Below are positions 37,222-46,930 of a stretch of 64,000 nucleotides of DNA, piece by piece; position 1 is the first letter of the stretch, and the number at the start of each line of letters is the position of its first letter. The stretch spans positions 46,557-110,556 of the forward strand of contig PKWL01000069.1 of NCBI GenBank assembly GCA_003133225.1, in the 5' to 3' direction. Position numbers and translations under genes: made by a program. Source of the stretch: Janthinobacterium sp. Its GTDB lineage: Bacteria; Pseudomonadota; Gammaproteobacteria; Burkholderiales; Burkholderiaceae_D. Under the pieces are notes generated by a model. That model did no database searches. It had not been told where the DNA came from and worked only from the letters and a program-made list of their open reading frames with translations.

Positions 37222-37650
37222 TTATGCAAGAAACTGGCCGATGGCGACGCGCACGCCGGCACCGATGCCCCGGTATTGAATGGCGTCGTGGACGGCCCGG
37301 AAATCGCGCACTGTCGTCAGCCAGGCGAGCGTCGATCGATGATGGCGCTTGTGAAAGTCGACCATCATCTGCTCCAGCGTTGCGTTCGGTTTTATGGTCC
37401 GATGCAAAGCGCAGCCGAGGCGCCACCAGAGCGCACGATGGTCGCCTCTGCCGGCCAGCTGGGCTTTGACGGAGCGGCGATCCATGGCTGAGGCGTCATT
37501 CATCCAGATTCCCCCGGCAGGGAGTCCAGGTGCCAGCCAAGCCACATTTGGTGGCTTACTGGATGGGATCGACTTGAGGAAGGCGATTTTTTCCTGCTTG
37601 GCGAAATCAATGCGCATCAGGTTGTGGTTGGTGATCGGTTCGGTATCCAT
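37222..37650 (-). CDS. Hypothetical protein
   Basis: A 142-aa soluble protein (MDTEPITNHNLMRIDFAKQE onward). A Pro/Gly segment around residues 35-48 (LAPGLPAGGIWMN) is followed by a basic helical part. The frame is open far upstream; ATG 37650 is selected because AAGGAAG precedes it. It ends 57 bp before the small membrane protein gene. Family unknown. Confidence 0.6.
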   Translation of the reverse strand: MDTEPITNHNLMRIDFAKQEKIAFLKSIPSSKPPNVAWLAPGLPAGGIWMNDASAMDRRSVKAQLAGRGDHRALWWRLGCALHRTIKPNATLEQMMVDFHKRHHRSTLAWLTTVRDFRAVHDAIQYRGIGAGVRVAIGQFLA

Positions 37651-38994
37651 GTTGCAACTTCCTTTTGGTTTATATTTCTGGATTGATGACTCGCGCACAC
37701 CGCCAAGTTTGCTTGCCCCGGCGCAAGACTGGCCGAGACTGTCTGCTTGGCATGCTGCCGCCAGTTGTGCCGCCTTCGGTATTCGAGAAGGCCACACAGC
37801 GAATCGATCGTAGCAATGGAAGTTCCGAGTGCAAGTCGGCTTTGGGATAAAAATGGGATGCCGAAGCGCCGGCGGCGTGCGTGTTTTCTCCGGGCAAGCC
37901 ACAATGCCTGGAGCACGCCGCACACGACACTCAACTAATGCAGCGACCTTTTTGTGTGTGTCGTGAAGCGCTGCTCGAGAAAATTCAACAGGGAACGCTG
38001 GTCGAAGTGACGATGCGATGTCCATTGGGTCGTCGCGTTGCTGCCGGCATGGACAAGCCCAACATAAAGCGCCCAGACTGCGAGCATGAATCCTCGCTTA
38101 CTTCGTTCCCTTCGCAACGCCCCCTTTGTCGTAGGTAGCCTGCGATGGCGATCGCTGGCACGTCACGCGCCGGATTCTTCGCAAAATGATCGACGCCTGA
38201 GGCACACAATCAATTCATTGCGAGGGCGGGAATAGGGAATAGGGACCAGGGAGCAGACTTGCACCCGGTGAGCAGATCAATTTCTGGTGGCGTCAACATG
38301 GTGGTGCCGGCGGCGCCCGGAAGATTCGAATAAGGGTGAAAATACAAGGTGCGCTTTGATCTGCTTCCATCAGGATGGCGTTTCAAGCGCCTGTGTTGCG
38401 GCAATCGCGGATGCGGCATGCTCGATGCGTTTTCCGTACGAAGCTCTCGGTGACATCGAGATCACCTCATATTCGGTCAGGCCCCGTTGGGCGACAATTA
38501 GCGAACGGCGACAGTGCGAAAGCGGCCAGTCAGGGCCCTCGCGCAAAGCGCGGGTATCGGCCAGAAGTGGACACTGATGGCTCAAAAGGGCTTTATTACC
38601 TACAGCGACTTCCCCCAACGACTGCTTGTCATTAACAATTGTGCATGTTCCTGCCTAGTTTGTCAGGAACCATCGAAGAAGAAGTGCGCAAGCGCGTCGT
38701 TCCAGTACAGCAAGGGGAGATTCCCGCGCATTTGACCCTATGTCGGAAGCGCGACCTGGCGGCAATTCGCGAGCGCGTGCGTGCCGACGCATTGAGGCCA
38801 CCGGATCTTGCCTTTGGCAAAGCGGCACCCTTTTCCAGTTGTGGATTGCTACTTCCGTGCTTGGCAGGTCTGGATAGCTTCAGCGTCTTGTGAGAGTATC
38901 TACTCGGCTAGAAAAAAATAGAGACCAAAAGCCGCATATCTCACTGGCCCGTCCAAGAAATCTGCAGGCGATTCTAGAGGCATTGGCGATTGCT
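37651..38994. other. 1.3-kb region without convincing genes
   Basis: Only weak candidates. A minus-strand frame at 37935-38117 has a hydrophobic start resembling a signal peptide (LAVWALYVGLVHAG). A plus-strand frame at 38639-38893 has a protein-like helical stretch (TIEEEVRKRVVPVQQGEIP). Neither has a ribosome site or a recognised family. The region separates the membrane-protein group from the CHAT-MBL pair. Confidence 0.4.
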
Positions 38995-40050
38995 TCAGCA
39001 GGTTCCCGCTTCGACCATTAAGTCCACGCGTACGAATGCTTCACCAGTTCGAGGGTAAGTGGCGGTAAAGACTGGCCAGCCTGTTGGCGGCGTTTGCCAG
39101 CCGGCAGTCTGCTTCTGGAAATAGTTGAAAACGATTTCTGGCTTGACCGTGTACGCTAACAAGCGAGCGATCAACACATTATCGGGATGCGTATGTGTCT
39201 TTCCGCTGGTACTAATTAGAAAACGCCGGCAACGCATTGCCTTCAGTAGAGTAGCGGTTGTATTGGCTTGGCTGCCGTGATGAGAAATCTTGCACATCTC
39301 GACCTCTGGGGCGATTTTCCAGTGTAGTTTGAGCCCGTTTTCGACCACATCGGCAAAAGCATCTCCCGCCAATAGCAGGCGCTTACCGCCGAATTCCAGC
39401 ATCAGAGCGATGCTACTGCCGTTGGGGATGGAGCTGTCCGCCGTCGATTTGATATTTGCAAGTGAGCTAAAATCGCCCGGCGGCCAAGTGTCCTTGCGGC
39501 CTAACAGATCGCGGGGCTTCGCACTGTCGTTGTCGCGAGGCTGAAGCTTGCCGCTGCGCCACTCCGTGGCGACCTTGGACAGCTGGGTCTGGCTCGGGGA
39601 AAGCACGCGTACCTGCATGCCGCCGGCCAGATGGACCGAGACTGCCGCCGCCATTTTTACCGCCTTGCCACCAAAAGCCTTGTTCCATGGGTATTTGGCC
39701 GACGCGATGAGCCTTGACAATTCATCGCCTTCCGCAGATCCCATTAGATCTGCCGGGGCAAGATGGTCTAGGCCGTTGAACCAGATGTCGTTGATCTCTA
39801 GCCACTTCGGCTTATTGTTAAGCAAATCAATGACGCCTTCGATGTGGTCAAGGTCATAGTGTGTGACGACCAGGGCTTCGAGGCGCAGGAGGTCACTATG
39901 CGCGCGCCAAGCGTCCAGTGCTTCAATTATTGCGTTATGGGTTCCGGACGGGCCGCCATCAACCATGATGTAATGGGGCGCTGCATGGTCGCCGTATCGC
40001 ACCAGCAAGGCGTCGCCATGCTCGGCTTGTACGGAGAGGTGTTCAAACAC
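38995..40050 (-). CDS. ComEC-type metallo-beta-lactamase-fold protein
   Basis: A 351-aa soluble MBL-fold hydrolase. It shows MVDGGPSGTH, then the metal motif THYDLDHIEG (H64, D66, D68, H69), LAGDA and SHHGS. The HxDxDH form is that of the ComEC/DUF-type MBL family, whose members are usually predicted nucleases or phosphodiesterases. Start GTG 40050 overlaps the CHAT gene stop (GTGTTTGA) and has a perfect AGGAGG six bases before it, giving tight coupling. Longer frames reach 40095. No signal peptide or membrane span, unlike true ComEC. Probably the effector or regulator of the CHAT partner (inference). Confidence 0.82.
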   Translation of the reverse strand: MFEHLSVQAEHGDALLVRYGDHAAPHYIMVDGGPSGTHNAIIEALDAWRAHSDLLRLEALVVTHYDLDHIEGVIDLLNNKPKWLEINDIWFNGLDHLAPADLMGSAEGDELSRLIASAKYPWNKAFGGKAVKMAAAVSVHLAGGMQVRVLSPSQTQLSKVATEWRSGKLQPRDNDSAKPRDLLGRKDTWPPGDFSSLANIKSTADSSIPNGSSIALMLEFGGKRLLLAGDAFADVVENGLKLHWKIAPEVEMCKISHHGSQANTTATLLKAMRCRRFLISTSGKTHTHPDNVLIARLLAYTVKPEIVFNYFQKQTAGWQTPPTGWPVFTATYPRTGEAFVRVDLMVEAGTC

Positions 40051-42598
40051 TGCCAACCTCCTGTGGTAATGAATGGCCCAACGCATAGTCCGCATCGCCG
40101 AATGCCACCAACACCAGGCCGATGGCCAGGTTCTCTGCCAGTAATTGACGACGCAGTTGCGCCATCAGAGATCCGATAGAAACTAATGTTTCTGCATTGG
40201 CCGCCTTGCGAATCTCTTTGACGAGGGAGAGGGTCGCATGATTCGCATAACGCCCCAGTACTTCGGTCAGGGCCGCTACCACGACGCTTGCCCCTTTGCG
40301 CTTCAGGATGGCTGAAAGGGAGGTGGTCGGTACCGGCGCCACCGCGGAATTGCAGCCGATGGCGATGACCAGAGGCTGTCCATGTCCGACGTGAAGCTGG
40401 CTGATTGCTCCAAACAGCAAGCTGTCCGATGCGCCGATATGGAGTTGGCCGTCTTCCACGTGGGGTATAAGAACCAGCAAAGACGGATTCGCCGATCCCA
40501 CCTTCTGCTTCCAAGTATTCCAGGAACGTAGGCAGGTCCCCAGCTCCGCTTCGATCGCTTTAGTGCGCACCAGAGGGATGCCGTGGCACCAATCCTCGTC
40601 GTCGAATTCATCTGCCCGATCTGCGGCAGTGAAAGCGACTTGATCCAGACTACCCATCTTTTGACGCTGGGACAGATCCCTTGGTTGGCTCAACCAAACG
40701 GACTGATTCATGCCGGGTGTCCAGGTCTGCCGCTCAATGACCGCGCTAACGCCCAGGAACCCCATTGGGCAAAGTTGTTTGGCTGCCGTCCTGATGGCGC
40801 AGGGATGCTTGGCCAAACCACTCTTCAGGCAGCCATGGCGCTCCGGACACAGGCCATCGTTGTCGTTTTCCGGGATTTCGCCATCATACAGATACTCTAA
40901 CGGAAAATAGGCGTCGGACTGCGTCATCAACTGGACCCGTTCCAGGCGCTGAGGAAAGTCCGGAATATAATCCTTGATCCCATCGAGCAGGACTTTGCCT
41001 TTACTGGCGAGCTTGAACAGGCTGGTGTCTATGCCGATGTCGGGATTGCTGGCAACGTGCTGGAGCTCCGCACGGAATTCATCGCGGGCATTGGCAATTC
41101 CGTGGCCATCGAGCATCGTCAGGTAAATGCCCTCGCGGGTCAGGGCCATGGCACTGGGACGTTCTCCCAGACTGTTATTGACCAGCAATGCGAGGTCGAA
41201 AGAGGACTTTTCCTGCTCTACTGTCGCATTGATGGTCTCAACGAAGAAGCGTGGGGCTAAATTGGAGGCGCCCTGCAGCCGCGCGGTTTGCAAAATGCGC
41301 ACACCGTCGGCGACTACGAAGCGGAGATCGATACTTTCCTCAGGACGCACTTGGTAGGAAAACACTGCTTCTTCCGACCGCCCGGAGCGCGGCAGGTTGA
41401 TTATTCGCGTGACTGCCTCCCGTTCAACTTCAAGCATGTGGATTTGCAGGCGTTTGCTCTCTCCACTCCACTCCACTGTATCGTCGGGGAAAATAGGTCG
41501 TGTTTTGTGAAGTGGGGTGCGAGGCCGGATTTCAAGACGGATCTCAACCGGACCCTCGAAAGGCAAAGTCGCGATCGCCCGTCCCCCTCTTTCCACTGTG
41601 GCGTTCAGCACGCGCGCCACGGGCGGCGGTGTGAGCGGCCGTTTCGGTGGCGATCTGCGTGGCATCTGGCGATCCACACTTGGCAGGACGTCAACCAAAT
41701 TATTGCCGTAGTAGGCGAGAGGCCCTTCCACTTTCGGTTCAGCGAAATCGCGGCTGCGCAGGATGAATGTCTGCGTTGCCGAAAGCAGTTCCCCGACGGG
41801 ACCAATTGTCTGGTTGGCGAAGGCGAGCGATTCATCAACCAGCTTGCCCAAGCTGAAAACACGGCCGAAGTCTCTCAGCCAGGCGGTCGCTTGCGGATGC
41901 TGTGGGTCCAAGCGAACAGCACAGCGGGCCGCACTGTTCGAACGAATTGAGTCGAGCGTGCCCATCACTTCAAGGCTATCGCGATTGAGGACGATGGCCA
42001 AGTCGGCTGATTGAGGCGCAACTACCAGCCTTGCCGAGGTCCCGATGATGATGTCCGCTGCAGGCGCATTTTCGACCCAACGGGCATTGGACAGAGATTC
42101 AACAAGCGCCTGGCCAAATTGTCGGTCTTCCTGCGCGCCGGTGATGATAAGGCTGTTGGCTGAGCCGCGTTGTACTGGCGCGCGCCGAGGGCGCCGGTCG
42201 TATGGCCACTCGATGAAAACCGGCCAACCTTCCATGGCGCGCACAAGGTCCTGCCGAATTGCGTCGACAGTGCGAAGCTCCCCCAAACTCCACGTACTGC
42301 GCGCGATTTTTAAACGCGGTTGAACCCAATCGTACCTGAGCACCTTCTGGAAGGCATATCCAATTTCCATGGCGGACGCAGGATCCAGCCATTGCTCCGG
42401 TGTGAATAAGCTTGGATCGCCTGCCCATGTGGCAACGCCATGTTGGGGTATCGCCTCGTAAAGCATTTTCTCGGCAAGGCCAGGCCGGTACCACCATGCC
42501 CAGTCTCCTTTGGCTATCAGGATGCCGAGGCCAGCCCGTACCGCCGGCCCGAGATCCGCGTCGTCTTTACCCAGCCAAGCAATGTCATTGAATTCCAT
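40043..42598 (-). CDS. CHAT-domain (caspase-like) protease protein
   Basis: About 851 aa. The N-terminal third is uncharacterised. Residues ~330-450 look like a beta-sandwich. The C-terminal ~350 residues form a CHAT domain: PLEYLYDGE, a Cys-rich insert (CPERHGCLKSGLAKHPC and LCPMGFLGVSAVIER), His713 in IPHVEDG and Cys749 in IAIGCNSAVAP, with GASVVVAALTEVLGRYA after it. The His/Cys pair appears intact, so protease activity is plausible. ATG 42598 is preferred to a TTG at 42613. CHAT proteins often serve as proteolytic effectors or activators in conflict systems; the coupled MBL gene supports that idea here. Confidence 0.78.
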   Translation of the reverse strand: MEFNDIAWLGKDDADLGPAVRAGLGILIAKGDWAWWYRPGLAEKMLYEAIPQHGVATWAGDPSLFTPEQWLDPASAMEIGYAFQKVLRYDWVQPRLKIARSTWSLGELRTVDAIRQDLVRAMEGWPVFIEWPYDRRPRRAPVQRGSANSLIITGAQEDRQFGQALVESLSNARWVENAPAADIIIGTSARLVVAPQSADLAIVLNRDSLEVMGTLDSIRSNSAARCAVRLDPQHPQATAWLRDFGRVFSLGKLVDESLAFANQTIGPVGELLSATQTFILRSRDFAEPKVEGPLAYYGNNLVDVLPSVDRQMPRRSPPKRPLTPPPVARVLNATVERGGRAIATLPFEGPVEIRLEIRPRTPLHKTRPIFPDDTVEWSGESKRLQIHMLEVEREAVTRIINLPRSGRSEEAVFSYQVRPEESIDLRFVVADGVRILQTARLQGASNLAPRFFVETINATVEQEKSSFDLALLVNNSLGERPSAMALTREGIYLTMLDGHGIANARDEFRAELQHVASNPDIGIDTSLFKLASKGKVLLDGIKDYIPDFPQRLERVQLMTQSDAYFPLEYLYDGEIPENDNDGLCPERHGCLKSGLAKHPCAIRTAAKQLCPMGFLGVSAVIERQTWTPGMNQSVWLSQPRDLSQRQKMGSLDQVAFTAADRADEFDDEDWCHGIPLVRTKAIEAELGTCLRSWNTWKQKVGSANPSLLVLIPHVEDGQLHIGASDSLLFGAISQLHVGHGQPLVIAIGCNSAVAPVPTTSLSAILKRKGASVVVAALTEVLGRYANHATLSLVKEIRKAANAETLVSIGSLMAQLRRQLLAENLAIGLVLVAFGDADYALGHSLPQEVGSV

Positions 42599-43237
42599 GT
42601 GCGGACTTATCAATATTGTGTCTGCCTAAAGCCTGGCCAAAACAACGCGCTGAACAGGATCGAAGACAGGCTGTTGCGGTTCGCAAGCGCTTTTGCGGAC
42701 CAAGAGGCGCGGCGCTACCATAGCGCAACCATGCCCTGGTTGTCTGTACAGGCTCTGACCAATCATCAGTAGACATAATAATCTAGAAATAACCGTAGTT
42801 GTCAATATGCAAGTTAATTCGCGCAACATACGGTGGTATTGACGTGGTGGAAGCGTTGGTTTTTTTGCACTACGCCGCGCGTGGTGACTCAACTTCAGCG
42901 CGGCTTCAATGTGAACCGCCCAGGGTTTCCGGGTGGCCCGTTGGTCTGACATGGCCCACTTTGAGCGTTGTCGAGAATTTTCCACCTCAGCTTAGGTTAG
43001 TTGGGGAGGCCAACGAGGCAAAGGAATGTCTTATAGGAACGTGAGCTGCCGACGATCGACGAGCCGCGAACGTCAGCAGTGCAATGGAATCGGACGTCTT
43101 ATTAAACTGTTTGAGCAGCGCTCGCGGCGGCGGCGGAGTACTTCGTTGAAAATTTCGAAGGGGGCCTTGCCTATGATCTACTCACTTCTATGTAGTTATG
43201 GCAAGATAGCATATTACCGACACACTCCTGGACGAAC
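42599..43237. other. Divergent intergenic region
   Basis: About 640 bp between the CHAT gene (leftward) and the helicase gene (rightward), likely holding both promoters. It becomes AT-richer near 43180. No gene recognised. Confidence 0.4.
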
Positions 43238-45376
43238 ATGGATATCTTTCCACGCAACTATCAATTCAATAGCTCAGCCTCCGCGCAGCGACTATTAGAT
43301 CACTTGCGAAGCGCGCAGTCTGACTTGGGACTTGAAAATGCGATAGTTTTCTGTGAATTTCCGCTCTTCCGAGAGGATGAGGAGGTTATGTTGTCTCAGC
43401 TATTAGTCATTAGCGAAGAGCACGGCGTAATAATTTTCGGTGCGTATTCCGGATTGTATAATGACGATTTTTCCGACCTTCGCGGATTGGTTACGCAAAC
43501 TGAAGCCGTATTTAGTCATGTCTATTCTAAGCTCATCAAGAGTCCACGACTACGTCGAAATCGAACGACGCTGAACTTTGATGCGGACGCTTGCATTTTC
43601 GCGCCAGAAGCGAACATAATCGCAAACCTGCTAAGTGAAGATACCTCCGTTCTAAGTACTCTGGGTGAGATTTCGTCATTCCTTGATGAAAGACGTGGTC
43701 AAGCCGTCGACCAGAGCACTTTTTCAGAAATTACGTCCGTTGTTGAAGGATCGAAAGGTCTAATTCGAGTTAGAGAAAGAAGGACCGATTCATTTCCTCC
43801 AACTTCTAAAGTGGCGCTGGTCAAAGCTCTTGAAGAGGAAATACGTCGTTTTGATCGCGAGCAGCGATTGTGCTACATGACCGAAGTATTCGGGCCACAA
43901 CGAATTACGGGTCTGGCAGGCTCGGGAAAGACAGTAGTAATTGCAATGCAAGCTGCACTTGCTCATCTTAAATATCCCGAGGCGAGGATTGCCGTTACTT
44001 TCTACACAAAAAGCCTATACCAGCATATTAAACAGCTTATTACTCGGTTTTATCGGCAATTTGATGATCGAGATCCAGAGTGGGATAATTTGCGTGTTCT
44101 CCACGCATGGGGCGGAAGCGTCAATGAAGGTTTGTACCATTATTCCGCACGTGCCGTTGGCGAACATCCGCTGACTCTTTCTCAGGCTGTTGCTTTTAAT
44201 CAAAAGAGACCTTTCGACGAAGTCTGCACACGACTGCTTAATAGCGGAAAAGTCATTCCATTATTTGACTATATTTTTGTTGATGAAGCGCAGGACTTTC
44301 CACCGTCATTCTTGCGTCTCGCGCTTAAACTAGCGGTCGAGGAAAAACTAGTAATTGCGTACGACATATTTCAAACGATATACGACGTTGAGGTACCTAC
44401 CGCAGACGTTATTTTTGGAAAAAAAGAGAATGGTGATCCATTAGTGGCCTTTGAAGAAGATTTGGTTCTTCACCGTTGCTATCGAAATCCGCTTGAGATA
44501 CTTGTTTGCGCACACGCGATTGGATTTGGCCTTTATTCTAGTAAGGTCGTTCAAATGCTTGAGTCAAAGGAACACTGGGAAGATTTTGGATACAAATGGT
44601 CATCGGGAAACATTGAGGGAGGATCTCGAGTTGAGGTTGTTCGTCCAAGCGAAAACTCACCGATAAGTATCTCCGGCACTACGCGGCCAGGATCCCATAT
44701 TAATGTCGAGACGTTCGATAGTATTAATAGCGAGGTCAACGCAGTGGCCGATCGCATTGAAAGTGACATAAGAGTTGAGGGTCTCTCGCCCGAAGATATC
44801 CTCGTAATTTGCGCAGACGATAGAAACGCGAAAGGGTATTTCGGTGTATTGGTTTCTGCATTGAAAGACCGCAAGGTTAAAACCCACAACCTCCAAGATG
44901 GTTCGTATTCAATCAAAAATTTTACTGAAAAGGACCACGTAACTTTATCTACGGTATATAAAGCAAAAGGGAACGAAGCTGTAGCAGTTTATGTGATTGG
45001 GATTGATGCGCTCTTTCACACACCAAATGCGAGATCCAGAAACACGATATTTACTGCCATGACTCGCGCCAAAGGTTGGTTATGGGTTTCAGGAATTGGT
45101 GCATCTGCTGAGGCATTCAAGCTTGAGGTTGCGAAAGCTGTGACAAACGTTCCATATCTTAGATTTATTTATCCCGACGAGCAACAACTTGTGCGGCTGA
45201 AACGTGATCTTTCGCAAGACGGAGCTGCACTTGCTGAGGCAACAATGGATGAGTTAGAGCGGACATTGAGTGCTGACGACTTGGAACAGGTTCTTAAAGC
45301 AAAGTTGATGGACTTGCAGCGTAAACGAAGGAAAGCAAATCGAACTCCTGCTCCCCGCAAATCATTTAAGGTCTGA
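43238..45376 (+). CDS. Superfamily 1 (UvrD-like) DNA helicase
   Basis: A 712-aa protein. An N-terminal ~150-residue domain with nuclease-related (NERD-like) character (ENAIVFCEFPLF, IIFGAYSGLY) is followed by helicase motifs: GLAGSGKTVV (about residue 224), FVDEAQDFPPSF (about 347), the C-terminal STVYKAKGNEA and FTAMTRAKGWLWV. No separate nuclease ExK motif is certain. The gene is followed two bases later by a DUF2290 gene, a pairing that I have seen in other genomes. AT-richer than the core genes. A role in defence is inference. Confidence 0.85.
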   Translation: MDIFPRNYQFNSSASAQRLLDHLRSAQSDLGLENAIVFCEFPLFREDEEVMLSQLLVISEEHGVIIFGAYSGLYNDDFSDLRGLVTQTEAVFSHVYSKLIKSPRLRRNRTTLNFDADACIFAPEANIIANLLSEDTSVLSTLGEISSFLDERRGQAVDQSTFSEITSVVEGSKGLIRVRERRTDSFPPTSKVALVKALEEEIRRFDREQRLCYMTEVFGPQRITGLAGSGKTVVIAMQAALAHLKYPEARIAVTFYTKSLYQHIKQLITRFYRQFDDRDPEWDNLRVLHAWGGSVNEGLYHYSARAVGEHPLTLSQAVAFNQKRPFDEVCTRLLNSGKVIPLFDYIFVDEAQDFPPSFLRLALKLAVEEKLVIAYDIFQTIYDVEVPTADVIFGKKENGDPLVAFEEDLVLHRCYRNPLEILVCAHAIGFGLYSSKVVQMLESKEHWEDFGYKWSSGNIEGGSRVEVVRPSENSPISISGTTRPGSHINVETFDSINSEVNAVADRIESDIRVEGLSPEDILVICADDRNAKGYFGVLVSALKDRKVKTHNLQDGSYSIKNFTEKDHVTLSTVYKAKGNEAVAVYVIGIDALFHTPNARSRNTIFTAMTRAKGWLWVSGIGASAEAFKLEVAKAVTNVPYLRFIYPDEQQLVRLKRDLSQDGAALAEATMDELERTLSADDLEQVLKAKLMDLQRKRRKANRTPAPRKSFKV

Positions 45377-45378
45377 GT

Positions 45379-46023
45379 ATGCTACCAGCCAAAACTGATG
45401 CGCTGATGCGAGTCGCTGGGTTGCGACATAAAGTCAATCGGGAATTTGTCGTTACTGCTGAGATCATAAGAACTCAACGGGTACTACCTTACGACCGGAT
45501 GTGGAAACTTGCGCATGACAGGAAGTGGTTTCACATTCAATTTGAGGATCTGAGCATTATTCAGTTTCAAAATAACCCTTCGCCTTCGTTCCATTTCATT
45601 GAATGTCCTTTGGACGTTCCGTCTCTTGGTGATTTCATCGCTAGCCTCGGTAAGGAGTATAGAGCTCGTTATGACTCTGTAGTTGCGGAATTATACGACG
45701 AGGCTATTGAAACAGCAGGTCTCCGACCTTATATCACTCCAATTCGCTTCGATCGTGATTTTGGCAGTTACCGTTCCGGGGTTCACCCGGCGGCGCATCT
45801 GCACATCGGCATAGACAATAATATTCGGTTGGGTCTGGCTCGCGAAATGACGCCGCTTTCTTTTCTGTTATTTATTTTGCGACAAAAATACCCCAGCAGT
45901 TGGGAGCGGTTACTTCGATCCAATCTAGCTTCTTCACTCGTGCGATCAATTCGTGATTCGCTCCCGCCTCTGCCGAAACAATACGGGCAAGATTTTGATT
46001 TTTGTGAAATCGCATTGATATAA
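45379..46023 (+). CDS. DUF2290 family protein
   Basis: A 214-aa protein matching DUF2290 in its overall pattern: WFHIQFEDLSIIQFQ, PSFHFIECPLDVPS, then PITPIRFDRDFGSYR-like text and HPAAHLHIGIDNNIRLG. The HxHxG segment could be a metal-binding or catalytic site. It begins two bases after the helicase stop, so the two are co-translated. Function unknown; the genetic link suggests it acts with the helicase. Confidence 0.8.
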   Translation: MLPAKTDALMRVAGLRHKVNREFVVTAEIIRTQRVLPYDRMWKLAHDRKWFHIQFEDLSIIQFQNNPSPSFHFIECPLDVPSLGDFIASLGKEYRARYDSVVAELYDEAIETAGLRPYITPIRFDRDFGSYRSGVHPAAHLHIGIDNNIRLGLAREMTPLSFLLFILRQKYPSSWERLLRSNLASSLVRSIRDSLPPLPKQYGQDFDFCEIALI

Positions 46024-46470
46024 ATTAAGTTTTATTGCCTAATCGTGGAATATCAACGATTGAATCATATTTTTTCATAATGATTCCGCAGTTAGCAGCG
46101 AGATCGGCTTTGTTTCAAGAGACTGCCGTCCACTAGTGGTCGCAAACGCGAAAGACGGAAAACGCAACGTCTTGACAACGGACTCTCAGTCACCACGGTA
46201 TGGCGGACGGACGAACTTTCAATGTGGAGACGTGGCTCAGCCGTGGTGTGCTGGCTTGAACGGAACTAAACCGCTATGCCTGCTGCCGCTTACGCGAGGA
46301 TTCTGAATGACCGCTATCTCACTACTGACATTCGCGGCGCCGACCGGCCTCCGCTGCGGACCTGCCAGTAACGAAGATCGCATTGATGGGCTGGGCCAGA
46401 CTGGAAGCGTGTCATCGGTCGCCCACGTGATGTTGTCTGACCAAGGTCGCTCTACACCCGCCGGACAGGG
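46024..46470. other. Region without convincing genes
   Basis: About 450 bp at the end of the helicase-DUF2290 pair and before the partition genes. I see no gene, clear terminator or repeat. Confidence 0.4.
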
Positions 46471-46902
46471 CTAGTCGGTTAGCCATCGGCGCATGGAAGG
46501 GGACTCGAATCCATCCGCCGTTGTGGTCGCGCCATCCTTTTCGGTTTCTGCGCCAAGGCGCTGTGCCAACGCGTCGGTCGGCAGGGTCGGCGCGATTGGT
46601 TGCTTCCGGTTTGTATCTGTTGGAATTGCTCCTGTTGGTAAAAGCTCGCAGCTTGGAATGAGATCTGCTGCGTGTACCGGCGCGCGATTTCTCAGCCATC
46701 GAGAAATCGCGTCGATTTGGGCGTCAATATTTCCCGCCGGATGATCCGTCGCGGCGATGTAGCGCTGCAGTGCCAGGCGCACGAGCTTGCCGCGCTCGCG
46801 CGCAGGCGTCATCGCCAGCAGCGTGTGCACGTCAGGCGCATCCTGGAACGTCAGGCTGATGCGCACCGTGATTTCGCTGCCGATCTTTTTTAATTTTTCC
46901 AT
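46471..46902 (-). CDS. Probable partition partner (ParR/StbB-like) of the actin gene
   Basis: A 143-aa protein. The first 55 residues (ISLTFQDAPDVHTLLAMTP, then RGKLVRLALQRYIA) resemble a ribbon-helix-helix DNA-binding domain. The rest is Pro/Thr-rich and probably disordered. It lies 28 bp downstream of the ParM-like gene, the usual place of the DNA-binding adaptor in type II partition systems. The family match is by context and size rather than a clear motif. Confidence 0.6.
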   Translation of the reverse strand: MEKLKKIGSEITVRISLTFQDAPDVHTLLAMTPARERGKLVRLALQRYIAATDHPAGNIDAQIDAISRWLRNRAPVHAADLIPSCELLPTGAIPTDTNRKQPIAPTLPTDALAQRLGAETEKDGATTTADGFESPSMRRWLTD

Positions 46903-46930
46903 TGATCAAGACCCCCAAAGCGTCGTGCGG

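Noticed and set aside
41288..41950. 220-codon plus-strand frame
   Set aside because: Antisense to the CHAT gene.
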